Assembly (NCBI RefSeq): GCF_003086895.1
Contig: NZ_CP026004.1
Coordinates: 498,084 to 562,083 of the forward strand
DNA: 64,000 nucleotides
Reading direction: 5' to 3'
DNA from: Stenotrophomonas sp. ESTM1D_MKCIP4_1
GTDB lineage: Bacteria > Pseudomonadota > Gammaproteobacteria > Xanthomonadales > Xanthomonadaceae
Shown here: piece after piece, positions 43,227 to 52,016 of the stretch
How the letters are laid out: every line of letters begins with the position of its first letter
How positions within the stretch are numbered: position 1 is the first letter of the stretch
Translations under genes and position numbers: made by a program
The notes under the pieces: model-generated
What the model was told of the DNA's origin: nothing
What the model saw: the letters and a program-made list of their open reading frames with translations, nothing else
Databases searched by the model: none

Positions 43227-44876
43227 ATGCATACCATCGAAGTCGTTCTGGCGATGCTGGTAGCCGTTGTCGCCAGCGGTTACCTGGTTCGCGTCCTGCC
43301 ATTCTCCTTGCCTTTGCCGCTGGTGCAGATCGCGCTGGGCGCGGTCATTGCCGGTGTGTTCAACCGTGGCCACGCGCTGGAGCCGGAAGTGTTCTTCCTG
43401 CTGTTCCTGCCGCCGCTGCTGTTCCTCGATGGCTGGCGCATTCCCAAGCAGGGTCTGTTCCGCGATAAGGGCGCGATTCTCGAACTGGCGTTCGGCCTGG
43501 TGGTGTTCACGGTCATCGGTGCCGGTTTCCTCATCCACTGGATGATTCCGGTGATGCCGCTGGCGGTGTGTTTCGCGCTGGCGGCCATTGTTTCGCCGAC
43601 CGACCCGGTGGCGGTGGGTGCGATCGCGGCCAAGGCGCCCATTCCCAAGCGCCTGATGCACATCCTGGAAGGCGAATCGCTGCTCAACGATGCATCGGGC
43701 CTGGTGTGCTTCCGCTTTGCCGTGGCGGCGGTGATGACCGGCAGCTTCTCGCTGGCCACCGCCTCGCTGACCTTCCTGTGGGTGGCCGTGGCCGGCCTGG
43801 CGGTGGGCGTGGCGGTCACGCTGGGCGTGTCCACGTTCCAGCGCTGGCTGTGGCGCCGCTTCGGCGAAGAGCCGGGCGCGGCGATGCTGGTCAACCTGCT
43901 CATCCCGTTCGCGGCGTACCTGCTGGCTGAAGAGATCCATGCGTCGGGCATCCTGGCTGCGGTCGCCGCCGGCATCGCGATGAGCTATGTCGAGCTGACC
44001 GGTCGCGTGTCGGGCAGCATGCGCGTGCAGCGCGCGGGCGTCTGGAACATGCTGCAGTTCAGTTTCAACGGCATCATGTTCGTGCTGCTGGGCGAGCAGC
44101 TGCCGGGCATCGTCGAGCGCGCCACTACCACCATGAACGAGACCGGCCACCAGAGTGCCTGGTGGTTGCTGGTGTACGTGCTGGTCATCAACGCCACGCT
44201 GATCGCGCTGCGCCTGCTGTGGGTGTGGCTGTCGCTGCGCTGGAACCTGCTGCGCGCGCGCCGTCGTGGCCTGGAGCGGGGCGAAGCACCGAACTGGCGC
44301 ATCGTGGTGGCCACGTCCGTGGCGGGCGTACGCGGTGCCATCACCCTGGCCGGTGTGTTGACCCTGCCGCTGTTCCTGCCGGATGGCAGCGCCTTCCCGG
44401 CCCGTGACCTGGTCATCTTCCTGGCAGCGGCGGTCATCCTGTTCTCTCTGGTCGGTGCCAGCGTGGCGCTGCCGCAGCTGCTGAAGGGCCTGCAGCTGCC
44501 GGCGGATTCGGGCGAACGCAAGGAAGAGGACCTGGCCCGCAAGCTGTCCTCCAAGGCCGCGCTGGCCGGGGTGGAGCGCATGCGCCAGCAGCTGGTGATG
44601 AACCAGAATACCGAGAACGTGCAGCTGTACAACGATGCCGCCTCGCGGGTCAGCCTGCTGTACCAGCGCCATCTGGAAAAGGACAGCGACGGCCCCGACG
44701 TCGACCCGGAGAAGGTGAACCGGATGGAGCAGGGGTACCGCCAGCTGCGCAGCGCCGGCCTGAACGCCGAGCGCGAGGAGCTGTTCCGCCTGACCCGGCG
44801 CGGGGTGATCTCCGATGAGATCTCGCGGCGCCTGATCCGCAATCTGGACCTGCTGGAGTCGCGCAAGCGCGATTGA
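43227..44876 (+). CDS. CPA1-family cation/proton antiporter (NhaP-like)
   Basis: A 549-residue Na+ (or K+)/H+ antiporter. About 12 helices occupy residues 1-420. The transport core includes SPTDPVAVGA (Thr125-Asp126-Pro127) and GESLLNDASGLV, with the Asn154-Asp155 pair that marks electroneutral CPA1 exchangers. VAGVRGAITLAG comes later. A cytoplasmic C-terminal domain of about 125 residues, charged and helical (KEEDLARKLSSKAAL...), probably regulates it. The start at 43227 begins MHTIEVVLAMLVAVV. Role: pH and sodium homeostasis; ion preference is not predictable. Confidence 0.9.
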   Translation: MHTIEVVLAMLVAVVASGYLVRVLPFSLPLPLVQIALGAVIAGVFNRGHALEPEVFFLLFLPPLLFLDGWRIPKQGLFRDKGAILELAFGLVVFTVIGAGFLIHWMIPVMPLAVCFALAAIVSPTDPVAVGAIAAKAPIPKRLMHILEGESLLNDASGLVCFRFAVAAVMTGSFSLATASLTFLWVAVAGLAVGVAVTLGVSTFQRWLWRRFGEEPGAAMLVNLLIPFAAYLLAEEIHASGILAAVAAGIAMSYVELTGRVSGSMRVQRAGVWNMLQFSFNGIMFVLLGEQLPGIVERATTTMNETGHQSAWWLLVYVLVINATLIALRLLWVWLSLRWNLLRARRRGLERGEAPNWRIVVATSVAGVRGAITLAGVLTLPLFLPDGSAFPARDLVIFLAAAVILFSLVGASVALPQLLKGLQLPADSGERKEEDLARKLSSKAALAGVERMRQQLVMNQNTENVQLYNDAASRVSLLYQRHLEKDSDGPDVDPEKVNRMEQGYRQLRSAGLNAEREELFRLTRRGVISDEISRRLIRNLDLLESRKRD

Positions 44877-44896
44877 TACCGGGCGGTGGACGGATC

Positions 44897-44935
44897 GGGG
44901 TCAGATCCCTTTCCTGCGGAAATGGATCTGACCCC
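44897..44935. repeat. GGGGTCAGA-type dyad
   Basis: GGGGTCAGATCCCTTTCC...GGAAATGGATCTGACCCC, imperfect by one base. It lies between the convergent antiporter and DUF3297 genes, outside both reading frames. Confidence 0.85.
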
Positions 44936-44951
44936 AGGACCCGTGTGCCGG

Positions 44952-45200
44952 TTATTCCGGCTTCTGGTCCAGGAAATAGGCCTCGACCTTGCCCTTGACC
45001 TTCATGGTCATCGGGTTGCCGCGGCGGTCGCGGGCCTTGCCGGCCTGCACGCGGATCCAGCCTTCGCTGATCGAGTATTCCTCGACGTTGTCGCGCTCGA
45101 TGTCGTTGAAACGCACGCCCACGCCGCGCTCCAGCGCCTGGGCATCATGGAAGGGGCTGGCCGGGTTGATCGCCAGGTGGTCGGGAGGGGTATCGCTCAT
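44952..45200 (-). CDS. DUF3297 family protein
   Basis: An 82-residue small protein. MSDTPPDHLAINPASPFHD, GVGVRFNDIERDNVEEY, CISEGWIRV-like ISEGWIRVQAGK and GNPMTMKVKGKVEAY match the DUF3297 family throughout. The size and start (ATG at 45200) fit; an in-frame ATG 45 bp upstream adds residues not seen in the family. Cytoplasmic; function unknown. Its start is 89 bp from that of the divergent acidic protein at 45290. Confidence 0.85.
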   Translation of the reverse strand: MSDTPPDHLAINPASPFHDAQALERGVGVRFNDIERDNVEEYSISEGWIRVQAGKARDRRGNPMTMKVKGKVEAYFLDQKPE

Positions 45201-45289
45201 CGCTTCATTCACAGTGACGGCCACCAAGGCCGGCTTCAGCGGCACAGGATAAACCGTAGAATGCCGGCCTGCCCCAAGGAGTGCCCGCC

Positions 45290-45832
45290 ATGCCTGACAA
45301 CAGCGATTATTTCGACTTTGAAGAAGACGCCCACGATTTCGACGAGGACGACTTCGAGGCGCGGGTCTGGAACCTGCTGGTGCTCATCAACCCCGGTGAC
45401 GAGGAACTGGCACTGCAGCAGTTCAACCGCTGGCGCGAGCATCTGGCCGAGGATGGGCAACCGCTGGAAGCGGACAGCGACTGGGTACCCGCGCTGTTCA
45501 CCGCCATCGCCTGGCAATCCGGCTTCGAGGTCGAGCGTGATGACCTGGAATCGCTGCAGTCGGCGGTGAACGAGCTGTCGGCCCGCTTCAACCTTCAGCT
45601 GGACTGGGGCGGCGATCTGGATGACGAGGATTTCGCTGCGGACCTGGACGGCGTGCAGCTGATGTCCACCGCCTTCGACCGCCTGCGCGAGCACAATTAC
45701 ACGCTATGGAGCGTGGATGCGGGCAGTGATGGGTTCACCGGCTGGATGGCCCTGACCCGCGACGACGATGCACTGCTGGCACTGTGTTCGCTGCTGAACG
45801 TGGAAGTGCGGCTGGGCAGCGATCCGTTCTGA
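45290..45832 (+). CDS. Acidic DUF6630-like protein
   Basis: A 180-residue, strongly acidic protein (N-terminus DNSDYFDFEEDAHDFDEDDF). It resembles DUF6630 (VWNLLVLINPGDEELALQQF; GWMALTRDDDALLALCSLL). The ATG at 45290 is chosen because the CAAGGA Shine-Dalgarno ends right before a GTG at 45281, too close for that start, but is nine bases from the ATG. Function unknown. It is divergent from DUF3297. Confidence 0.75.
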   Translation: MPDNSDYFDFEEDAHDFDEDDFEARVWNLLVLINPGDEELALQQFNRWREHLAEDGQPLEADSDWVPALFTAIAWQSGFEVERDDLESLQSAVNELSARFNLQLDWGGDLDDEDFAADLDGVQLMSTAFDRLREHNYTLWSVDAGSDGFTGWMALTRDDDALLALCSLLNVEVRLGSDPF

Positions 45833-45855
45833 GCGATGGCCGGGCCCGGCCCGGC

Positions 45856-45880
45856 AGTCGACCAACGGTCGACTCTACCG
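45856..45880. repeat. SMAG palindrome overlapping the DUF4031 stop
   Basis: AGTCGACCAACGGTCGACTC then TACCG. Read on the minus strand it starts CGGTAG, and that TAG is the stop codon of the DUF4031 gene (45875-45877). Confidence 0.85.
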
Positions 45881-46147
45881 GTACTGCGCCCGTGCGTTGG
45901 CGATCACCGCTTTGACCAGGGCGCGGTCGGTATGCCGGGAAATGGCGCGTGCGCCGAGGGCGATCGCCTGCGCGCGCAGCTCCGCCGTGACATCGTAATG
46001 CGCACCGCTGGCCTTGTTCTGGAAGGCCCGCGGTGGAATGCCGAGCTGCGCCGCCATCGCGTGCAGCTCGGCCAGGGTGTCGGCCATCAGGTGCGCCCAG
46101 CGCTGTCCGCGCCAGGGATGCACCGCGTCATCGACGTAGACCGCCAC
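45875..46147 (-). CDS. DUF4031 domain protein
   Basis: A 90-residue protein beginning (M)AVYVDDAVHPWRGQRWAHL, the DUF4031 signature, then ALGIPPRAFQNKASGAHYDV and GARAISRHTDRALV. The start is the GTG at 46145-46147, placed from the family N-terminus; no ATG fits. It lies 13 bp after the upstream hypothetical protein, so co-transcription is likely. The stop comes from a SMAG repeat. Function unknown. Confidence 0.82.
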   Translation of the reverse strand: MAVYVDDAVHPWRGQRWAHLMADTLAELHAMAAQLGIPPRAFQNKASGAHYDVTAELRAQAIALGARAISRHTDRALVKAVIANARAQYR

Positions 46148-46160
46148 CGTCGCGGCCGGT

Positions 46161-46661
46161 TCAGGCCTGCGGCTTGCCGTCGGTGTCGGCGGCGTCGGCC
46201 GGGGCGGCCTCGGCGTCGGCAGCGGCTTCAACCACGTCGCCTTCAGCGGTTTCAGCCGCTTCTTCGCCTTCTTCAGCCTGCTCGCTGGCAAATTCGGCCA
46301 CCAGCTTGTCCAGGTACTCGTCTGCGGTCTGCCCGGCTTCGGCGGCCAGGGTGTCCAGCAGCTTCTGCATCAGCTCGGAATACTCCAGGTTGACCGTGCG
46401 GCCATCGGCTTTCTGCACGTTGGACAGGTGCTTGAGCATGGCCAGCATCGGCACCGGATTGTCGGCGTTGCCCATGGTCTGGCCACCGATGGCCAGCAGC
46501 CACTCACGGCCCTGCAGGCCGATGGCCGCGACGGCCTGGCCGTCTTCGTTGGTCAGCACGGCGTGGTTCTGCACCTGCTGCTGGGCGTTCAGGCGCAGGA
46601 ACGGACGCTTGCCCTGCTGCTTCTTGCGCTTGTCGCGCTTGGCCTTGGAGTTCTGGGACAT
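46161..46661 (-). CDS. Conserved-type cytoplasmic protein with acidic tail
   Basis: A 166-residue protein. A basic N-terminus (MSQNSKAKRDKRKKQQGKR) is followed by a central part (about 25-125: VQNHAVLTNEDGQAVAAIGL, LAMLKHLSNVQKADG, YSELMQKLLDTLAAEAG) and an Ala/Glu-rich low-complexity tail (EEGEEAAETAEGDVVEAAAD). No family is assigned. The strong charge split suggests partner or nucleic-acid binding (inference). It lies upstream of DUF4031 in the same unit. Confidence 0.7.
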   Translation of the reverse strand: MSQNSKAKRDKRKKQQGKRPFLRLNAQQQVQNHAVLTNEDGQAVAAIGLQGREWLLAIGGQTMGNADNPVPMLAMLKHLSNVQKADGRTVNLEYSELMQKLLDTLAAEAGQTADEYLDKLVAEFASEQAEEGEEAAETAEGDVVEAAADAEAAPADAADTDGKPQA

Positions 46662-46724
46662 GAGGTGGGGTCACCTGGAAAGGGAAAGACCGCCATTGTA
46701 AGGGGCATGGCCGGCGGTGGGTCA

Positions 46725-46764
46725 GGGGTCAGAGCCCTTTCCCGGGGGAAAGGGATCCGACCCC
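46725..46764. repeat. GGGGTCAGA-type dyad covering the motB stop codon
   Basis: GGGGTCAGAGCCCTTTCCC...GGGAAAGGGATCCGACCCC. On the minus strand it encodes the last residues (...VGSLSPGKGL) and the TGA (46729-46731) of motB. Confidence 0.9.
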
Positions 46765-47703
46765 GGGGACCGCCTCACCCTGCGCGGCCTGCACGTCCGG
46801 GTCGGCCACGGGTGCCGACAGCCCCACCTGCGGGCCGGCACCGGCCAGGGCGGCTTCTTCAGCGGCCTTGGTCATCACCACGATGCTGATGCGGCGGTTG
46901 ATCGGGTTCTGCGGGTCGGCCTTGTCGAACAGCACCGACGAAGACAGCCCGACCACGCGGGTGATCTTGCTGTCGTCCATGCCGCCATCCACCAGCGCGC
47001 GGCGTGCGGCATTGGCGCGGTCGGCGCTCAGTTCCCAGTTGCCATAGCCGCGTGCGGCCGAATAGGCGGTGATGTCGGTATGGCCGGTCAGGCTGATCCG
47101 GTTCGGCACGTGGTTCAGGTACTCGGCCAGCTCGTGCAGGATCTGCTGGGTGTAGGGCTTCAGCGTGGCGCTGCCGAGGTCGAACATCGGCCGGTTCTGC
47201 TTGTCCACGATCTGGATGCGCAGGCCTTCCGGGGTCAGGTCCAGCAGCAGCTGGTCCTTGAACGGCTCCAGCGCCTGGCTCTTGCTGATCGCTTCCTGCA
47301 GCTCCTTCATCAGTGCTTCCAGCTGCTGCTTGTCACGCTGCTGCTGGTCCACCGGCTGCGGCACGGCTTCCTTCTGGTTCTGGAAGGGATCATTGCTGTT
47401 GCCGCGGGACACGTCGGTGGCGCCGCCCAGCTTGATCATCGAGGTGCTGGCGCCGCCGGGGCCGGCCATGCCGGGTGCGGGCGTGGGGCTCTGCCCGGCC
47501 AGCGGGCTGGGGTTGCGGAAGTACTCGGAAATCGCCGCGCGCTCGGGCTTGCTGGTGCTGGCCATCAGCCACAGCACCAGGAAGAAGGCCATCATCGCGG
47601 TCACGAAGTCGGCGTAGGCCACTTTCCACGAGCCGCCGTGATGGGCGGCGTGACCACCTTTTTTCACCCGGCGTACGATGACGGTGGGCTTGTTCTCGGC
47701 CAT
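46729..47703 (-). CDS. motB: Flagellar stator protein MotB
   Basis: A 324-residue stator subunit. A cytoplasmic N-terminus (VKKGGHAAHHGGSWKVAYADF) precedes a single TM at about 33-50 with the essential proton-carrying Asp32. A linker follows, then an OmpA-like peptidoglycan-binding domain (about 180-285: LTGHTDITAYSAARGYGNWELSADRA is its core, in pieces). It anchors the motor to the wall and forms the proton channel with MotA. The C-terminus is repeat-derived: about ten residues ending SPGKGL come from the palindrome at 46725. It starts 3 bp after the motA stop. Confidence 0.93.
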   Translation of the reverse strand: MAENKPTVIVRRVKKGGHAAHHGGSWKVAYADFVTAMMAFFLVLWLMASTSKPERAAISEYFRNPSPLAGQSPTPAPGMAGPGGASTSMIKLGGATDVSRGNSNDPFQNQKEAVPQPVDQQQRDKQQLEALMKELQEAISKSQALEPFKDQLLLDLTPEGLRIQIVDKQNRPMFDLGSATLKPYTQQILHELAEYLNHVPNRISLTGHTDITAYSAARGYGNWELSADRANAARRALVDGGMDDSKITRVVGLSSSVLFDKADPQNPINRRISIVVMTKAAEEAALAGAGPQVGLSAPVADPDVQAAQGEAVPGVGSLSPGKGL

Positions 47704-47706
47704 GGC

Positions 47707-48561
47707 TTACTTGACCGTTTTCAGGTGCTGCTCGAAATCGGAGAACGCCGGGCGCACGTTCGACGGCAGGGTCTTGCGGGCGAATTCCAGGGCGATCTTC
47801 GGGTTGTAGCCGCGCAGGCAGGCCAGCAGGGCGGTCTTGACCGATTCGTAGATGCGGCTGTCCTGCTCGGCACGGGCTTCCATCGCCGAGGCCATCGGGC
47901 CGACGAAGCCGTAGCCCATCAGGATGCCGAGGAAGGTGCCGACCAGCGCACCGGCCACGTGGCCACCGACTTCGACGATGTCGCCGCCGATCGAGCCCAT
48001 GGTGATGACGATGCCCAGCACGGCCGCCACGATGCCGAAACCGGGCAGGCCGTCGGCCACCTTGTTCATCACCTGCGAGGGCGCCATGGCTTCGGCGTGG
48101 TGCTTTTCCAGCTCCAGCTCCAGCAGCGGTTCCAGCTCATGCGGCTCGATGTTGCTGCCGATCATCAGGCGCAGGCAGTCGGTGATGAAGTCGATCAGGT
48201 GGTGGTCGGCCTGCACCTTGGGGTAGTTGGCGAACAGCGCGCTCTCGGCCGGGCGTTCGACGTGGTCTTCCAGCGCCATGAAGCCTTCGCGGCGGGCCTT
48301 GTTCAGCAGTTCATACAGCAGGCTGAGGACGTCGATGTAATCCTGCTGCTTGTAGCGCGGGCCCTTGAACACACCCACCATGGCCTGCAGGGTCTGCTTG
48401 ACGGTCTTGGCCGGGGTGCCCACCAGGAAGGCGCCGAGCGCGGCGCCGCCGATGATGACCAGTTCGTAAGGCTGCCAGAGGGCACCCAGGCGGCCGTGGG
48501 CGCCCAGATAGCCGCCCAGCACGCTGATGATGACGACCAGGAATCCAACGATGATGAGCAT
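47707..48561 (-). CDS. motA: Flagellar stator protein MotA
   Basis: A 284-residue, four-TM stator subunit that converts proton flow to torque. MLIIVGFLVVIISVLGGYLG and GALWQPYELVIIGGAALGAF match the E. coli N-terminus. The cytoplasmic loop carries the charged torque residues (about 85-160), and GLPGFGIVAAVLGIVITMGS is the conserved TM3 region. The ATG at 48561 aligns with other MotA starts; a TTG at 48573 is possible. Upstream, GCCGACAA (complement of 48591-48598) resembles a sigma-28 -10 element, but the -35 is poor. It forms an operon with motB. Confidence 0.92.
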   Translation of the reverse strand: MLIIVGFLVVIISVLGGYLGAHGRLGALWQPYELVIIGGAALGAFLVGTPAKTVKQTLQAMVGVFKGPRYKQQDYIDVLSLLYELLNKARREGFMALEDHVERPAESALFANYPKVQADHHLIDFITDCLRLMIGSNIEPHELEPLLELELEKHHAEAMAPSQVMNKVADGLPGFGIVAAVLGIVITMGSIGGDIVEVGGHVAGALVGTFLGILMGYGFVGPMASAMEARAEQDSRIYESVKTALLACLRGYNPKIALEFARKTLPSNVRPAFSDFEQHLKTVK

Positions 48562-48650
48562 GGCGCGACGCAAGGAGGGGGGATATCTCCTTGTCGGCCT
48601 GACACCGGTGTTTCTGAAGAGGGAATTCTGTGAAGTCTGTCAGCGGGGTG

Positions 48651-49118
48651 TCAGCCCGCCGTTCCGGCCTCGGCGCCTTCGCGCTGCAGCGGATTGGGCC
48701 ACGGCTCGCCATTGCCGGTGAAGGAAAGTGAGACCGAGTTCAGGCAGTGGCGCTCGAAGGTGGGCGGCGGACCGTCCGGGAACACGTGCCCGAGGTGGCT
48801 GCCGCAGCGGGCGCAGGTGATCTCGGTGCGGACCATGCCGTGGCTGGTATCGCGGATCTCGGCCACGTGCGCCGGGTCGTAGGGCGCAAAGAAGCTGGGC
48901 CAGCCGGTGCCCGAATCGAACTTGGTGCTGGAACGGAACAGCGGCAGGCCACACAGGCGGCAGCAGTAGACGCCCTCGCGCTTGTTGTCCAGGAACATGC
49001 CGCAGAACGGTGCTTCGGTACCGTGCTGCAGCAGCACGCGGCGCTCCTCGGCGCTCAGGCCGGCGACCAGGGCATCGGTCTGGGTGGCGGTGGGGGGCGT
49101 CAGATCGAAAGCGCTCAT
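48651..49118 (-). CDS. msrB: Peptide methionine-R-sulfoxide reductase MsrB
   Basis: A 155-residue enzyme that reduces methionine-R-sulfoxide in proteins. Zinc-binding CxxC pairs are Cys53-Cys56 (CRLCG) and Cys102-Cys105 (CARCG). [11 protein letters not shown] and [11 protein letters not shown] are conserved. The catalytic cysteine is Cys125 in RHCLNSVSL. There is no signal peptide, so it is cytoplasmic. A GGAGAG Shine-Dalgarno precedes the ATG at 49118. Single gene. Confidence 0.94.
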   Translation of the reverse strand: MSAFDLTPPTATQTDALVAGLSAEERRVLLQHGTEAPFCGMFLDNKREGVYCCRLCGLPLFRSSTKFDSGTGWPSFFAPYDPAHVAEIRDTSHGMVRTEITCARCGSHLGHVFPDGPPPTFERHCLNSVSLSFTGNGEPWPNPLQREGAEAGTAG

Positions 49119-49256
49119 GCCGGCTCTCCGTGGGGTTGTGGCCTGGGATGCAGGCAAACGTGGGGGTAGGGGCAGGCCGTTGCAAGTGTGACGGCCATTC
49201 ATGGCCGGCACACGGCGCGCGGTGCATGGTGGGGGTCTCACACGATGGAGCGTGCC

Positions 49257-49646
49257 ATGAAACCGCGTCTCGTCCTTCTGCTGTCCGCGCTGCTGCCGCT
49301 GGTTGCCCAGGCGCAGATGCCGACGTCCTCCAGCCCCACCGCGACCCGCAGCACGAACAGCGTGAACCCGCCCCCGGTCGCGCCGCAGCCGCCGCCGCAA
49401 CCGGCGAACCCGGCGCTACCGGTGCAGGTGCCGCGGCAGCAGGCGCAGCCGATCCGTTCGACCGGCCCGGCACAGGCGGCACCCGTATCGACGCCGGCCA
49501 CACGCGCGCCGGACAAGGTGTATGACCGCAACGGCCGCATCGTGCCCGGAGTGAAGCCGGTCGGTCCCAACCGCGTGTTCGATTCGCGCACCGGCCGCTA
49601 CTACGACAGCGTGCCGGCCGGTGACGGCCAGCAGATCAAGCCGTGA
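49257..49646 (+). CDS. Small exported proline-rich protein
   Basis: A 129-residue protein. The signal peptide is about 1-18 ([19 protein letters not shown]). A Pro/Gln/Thr-rich low-complexity segment ([16 protein letters not shown]) follows, then a compact C-terminal part ([33 protein letters not shown]). No family is recognised. The Pro-rich segment suggests an extended spacer through the periplasm. The start at 49257 is chosen for the signal peptide; an ATG at 49245 is also in frame. Confidence 0.6.
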   Translation: MKPRLVLLLSALLPLVAQAQMPTSSSPTATRSTNSVNPPPVAPQPPPQPANPALPVQVPRQQAQPIRSTGPAQAAPVSTPATRAPDKVYDRNGRIVPGVKPVGPNRVFDSRTGRYYDSVPAGDGQQIKP

Positions 49647-49775
49647 TCGCCTGAACCCACGAAAACAATGCTGGGCCGATCACCGTTTTTTCGCCTGCGA
49701 TTAACCGCGCCGGGACCACCTTGGCCCTGCACCGGCAGCCGCCGATGCATGTCCTTCGTCCACTGGATCGCGATC

Positions 49776-49940
49776 ATGAAAAACCAGCAGAACCGTCATC
49801 CCGGCAAGGAGCAGCAGGGCCAGAGCCGCAGCCCGCAGCAACAGCAGCAGCAACAGATGGATGCGCAGCCGCCGCGGAAGGGCGGCAAGGCGCAGGAGCA
49901 GCGTCAGCAGGGGTCGCAGAAGCACCCGCAGCAGCGCTGA
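49776..49940 (+). CDS. Small glutamine-rich polar protein (54 aa)
   Basis: A 54-residue protein of almost only polar residues: MKNQQNRHPGKEQQGQSRSP, then a run of seven Gln, then DAQPPRKGGKAQEQRQQGSQ. No hydrophobic core, so it is probably disordered. It could be a real small basic protein or a chance frame. The ATG context is weak, which keeps confidence low. Confidence 0.35.
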   Translation: MKNQQNRHPGKEQQGQSRSPQQQQQQQMDAQPPRKGGKAQEQRQQGSQKHPQQR

Positions 49941-49948
49941 CTGCCGCT

Positions 49949-50066
49949 GGGGTCAGAGCCCGTTGCACGGGATCTGACCTCCACAAGACCGGGGTCGGAT
50001 CCCGCATGGCGGGCTCTGACCCACCACCTTCCCGGGGTCGGATCCCGCATGGCGGGCTCTGACCCC
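49949..50066. repeat. Three GGGGTCAGA-type dyads in tandem
   Basis: Units at 49949-49981 (GGGGTCAGAGCCCGTTGCAC...), 49991-50022 and 50034-50066 (each GGGGTCGGATCCCGCATGGC + GGGCTCTGACCC), the last two in inverse orientation to the first. They lie 16 bp beyond the stop of the Lrp-family gene. Confidence 0.88.
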
Positions 50067-50082
50067 ACAGCGGCCCAGGCGC

Positions 50083-50562
50083 TCAATCGGCGATCGGCAG
50101 GGCCCAGGTTTCCTTCACTTCTTCCATCACGATGTAGCTCTTGGATTCCCGCACATGCGGAAGGGTCAGCAGGGTGCTGCCCAGCAGCTTGCGGTAGCTG
50201 GCCATTTCGCTGATGCGTGCCTTCAGCAGGTAATCGAAGTCGCCCGAGACCAGGTGGCATTCCAGCACGTTGGGCAGCTTCAGCGCCGCGCGGCGGAACT
50301 CCTCGAAGATGTCCCCGGATTTGTACGCCAGGCTGATCTCCACGAACACCAGCAGGCTGGCCTTCAGCGCGGCCGGATCCAGGTGGGCGTGGTAACCGGT
50401 GATCACCCCTTCGCGTTCCAGCCGGCGCACGCGCTCGGTACAGGGGGTGGTCGACAGGCCGACCCGTTCACCCAGTTCGGTGAAGGAGATGCGGCCCTCG
50501 GCCTGCAGGATGCGCAGGATCTTGCGGTCGATCTTGTCCAGCTCGCGGGGACGTGTGGCCAT
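50083..50562 (-). CDS. dadR: Lrp/AsnC-family regulator of D-alanine catabolism (DadR-like)
   Basis: A 159-residue feast/famine regulator. The helix-turn-helix is about 10-60 ([40 protein letters not shown]) and the RAM effector domain about 70-150. It is divergent from dadA-dadX, as in the Pseudomonas dadRAX locus, where the Lrp-type DadR activates dadAX in response to alanine. The name rests on that arrangement. The ATG at 50562 gives the standard N-terminus; an in-frame extension upstream would run through the regulatory gap. Confidence 0.85.
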   Translation of the reverse strand: MATRPRELDKIDRKILRILQAEGRISFTELGERVGLSTTPCTERVRRLEREGVITGYHAHLDPAALKASLLVFVEISLAYKSGDIFEEFRRAALKLPNVLECHLVSGDFDYLLKARISEMASYRKLLGSTLLTLPHVRESKSYIVMEEVKETWALPIAD

Positions 50563-50607
50563 GGCCGTCAACCTCTGGGGATGAATCGAAGGGAAACATC
50601 CTGCCTG

Positions 50608-50626
50608 TTGCCTGCAAATCAGGCAA
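50608..50626. promoter_or_regulatory. Candidate DadR/Lrp site (TTGCCTG-CAAAT-CAGGCAA)
   Basis: A perfect 7-bp dyad with an AT-rich 5-base centre in the 149-bp gap between dadR and dadA, 85 bp before the dadA start. Size and centre are Lrp-like; binding is inferred. Confidence 0.5.
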
Positions 50627-50711
50627 ATCAACCAGTAACGGAGGAATATACTTCCCCGATTATGCTCCCGGCGTGCTCAAACGCAGGGAATCATCGGGTT
50701 GGAGAGTTCCC

Positions 50712-52016
50712 ATGCGAGTCCTCGTTCTCGGCAGCGGCGTGATCGGCACCACCAGTGCCTGGTACCTGCGGCAGGCCGGCTTTGAAGTCACGGTCATCGA
50801 CCGCCAGCCCGGCCCTGCGCTGGAAACCAGCTTCGCCAATGCGGGCCAGCTGTCCTTTGGCTACACCTCGCCGTGGGCCGCCCCCGGCGTGCCGAAGAAG
50901 GCCATCGGCTGGCTGTTCGAGAAGCATGCGCCGCTGGCCATCAAGCCGGGCATGGACCTGGCCCAGTACCGCTGGCTGTGGCAGATGCTGCGCAACTGCA
51001 CGCACGAACGCTATGCCATCAACAAGGCGCGCATGGTGCGCATGTCCGAATACAGCCGCGACTGCCTGAACGAGCTGCGCGCGCAGATCGGCATCGAGTT
51101 CGAAGGCCGCGACCTGGGTACCACCCAGCTGTTCCGCACCCAGCAGCAGCTGGACGCTTCGGCGCAGGACATCGAGATCCTGGCCCAGTACGGCGTGCCC
51201 TATGAAGTGCTGGACCGTGCCGGCATCATCCAGGCCGAACCGGCCCTGGCCCATGTGGACGGCCTGGTGGGTGCGCTGCGCCTGCCGCGTGACCAGACCG
51301 GTGACTGCCAGCTGTTCACCCGCCGCCTGGCGCAGATGGCGGCCGATGCCGGCGTGGAATTCCGCTATGACCAGGACATCACCGGCCTGCAAGTCGAGGG
51401 CGATCAGGTGAGCGGCGTGCGCATCGGCAACCGCGTGGAAACCGCCGACCGGGTGGTGGTGGCGCTGGGCAGCTATTCGCCGCAGATGGTGGCGCCGCTG
51501 GGCATGCGCCTGCCGGTCTACCCCCTGAAGGGCTATTCGCTGACCCTGCCGATCACCGATCCGGCGATGGCCCCCACCTCGACCATCCTGGACGAAAGCT
51601 ACAAGGTGGCCGTCACCCGCTTCGACAACCGCATCCGCGTGGGCGGCATGGCCGAGGTGGCCGGTTTCGATCTGTCGCTGTCGCAGCGCCGCCGCGAAAC
51701 CCTGGAACTGGTGGTGCGTGACCTGTACCCGAAGGGCGGCGACCTGGCCAAGGCCGATTTCTGGACCGGCCTGCGCCCGGCCACCCCGGACGGCACGCCG
51801 GTCATCGGCGCCACCCCGTTCCGCAATCTGTACCTCAACACCGGCCACGGCACTCTGGGCTGGACCATGGCCTGCGGCTCGGGCCGCTACCTGGCCGACC
51901 TGATGAGCGCGCGCCAGCCGCAGATCAGCACCGAGGGCCTGGATATCTTCCGCTATGGCCAGTACGGCCACGCGCCGCAGCAGGAGAGCCGCGCATGCGT
52001 CCTGCCCGCGCGCTGA
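50712..52016 (+). CDS. dadA: D-amino acid dehydrogenase small subunit DadA
   Basis: A 434-residue FAD enzyme that oxidises D-alanine to pyruvate and ammonia and passes electrons to the respiratory chain. The FAD-binding start is [38 protein letters not shown] is the DadA hallmark, and [20 protein letters not shown] is the C-terminal FAD motif. A GGAGAG Shine-Dalgarno precedes the ATG. Its end overlaps dadX by 22 bp. Substrate can come from DadX racemisation or CycA import. Confidence 0.95.
   Translation: MRVLVLGSGVIGTTSAWYLRQAGFEVTVIDRQPGPALETSFANAGQLSFGYTSPWAAPGVPKKAIGWLFEKHAPLAIKPGMDLAQYRWLWQMLRNCTHERYAINKARMVRMSEYSRDCLNELRAQIGIEFEGRDLGTTQLFRTQQQLDASAQDIEILAQYGVPYEVLDRAGIIQAEPALAHVDGLVGALRLPRDQTGDCQLFTRRLAQMAADAGVEFRYDQDITGLQVEGDQVSGVRIGNRVETADRVVVALGSYSPQMVAPLGMRLPVYPLKGYSLTLPITDPAMAPTSTILDESYKVAVTRFDNRIRVGGMAEVAGFDLSLSQRRRETLELVVRDLYPKGGDLAKADFWTGLRPATPDGTPVIGATPFRNLYLNTGHGTLGWTMACGSGRYLADLMSARQPQISTEGLDIFRYGQYGHAPQQESRACVLPAR

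Noticed and set aside
45818..45832. GSDPF at the end of the DUF6630-like protein as another repeat-encoded tail
   Set aside because: The DNA there is not part of a GGGGTCAGA dyad; the likeness to the repeat-encoded tails is chance.
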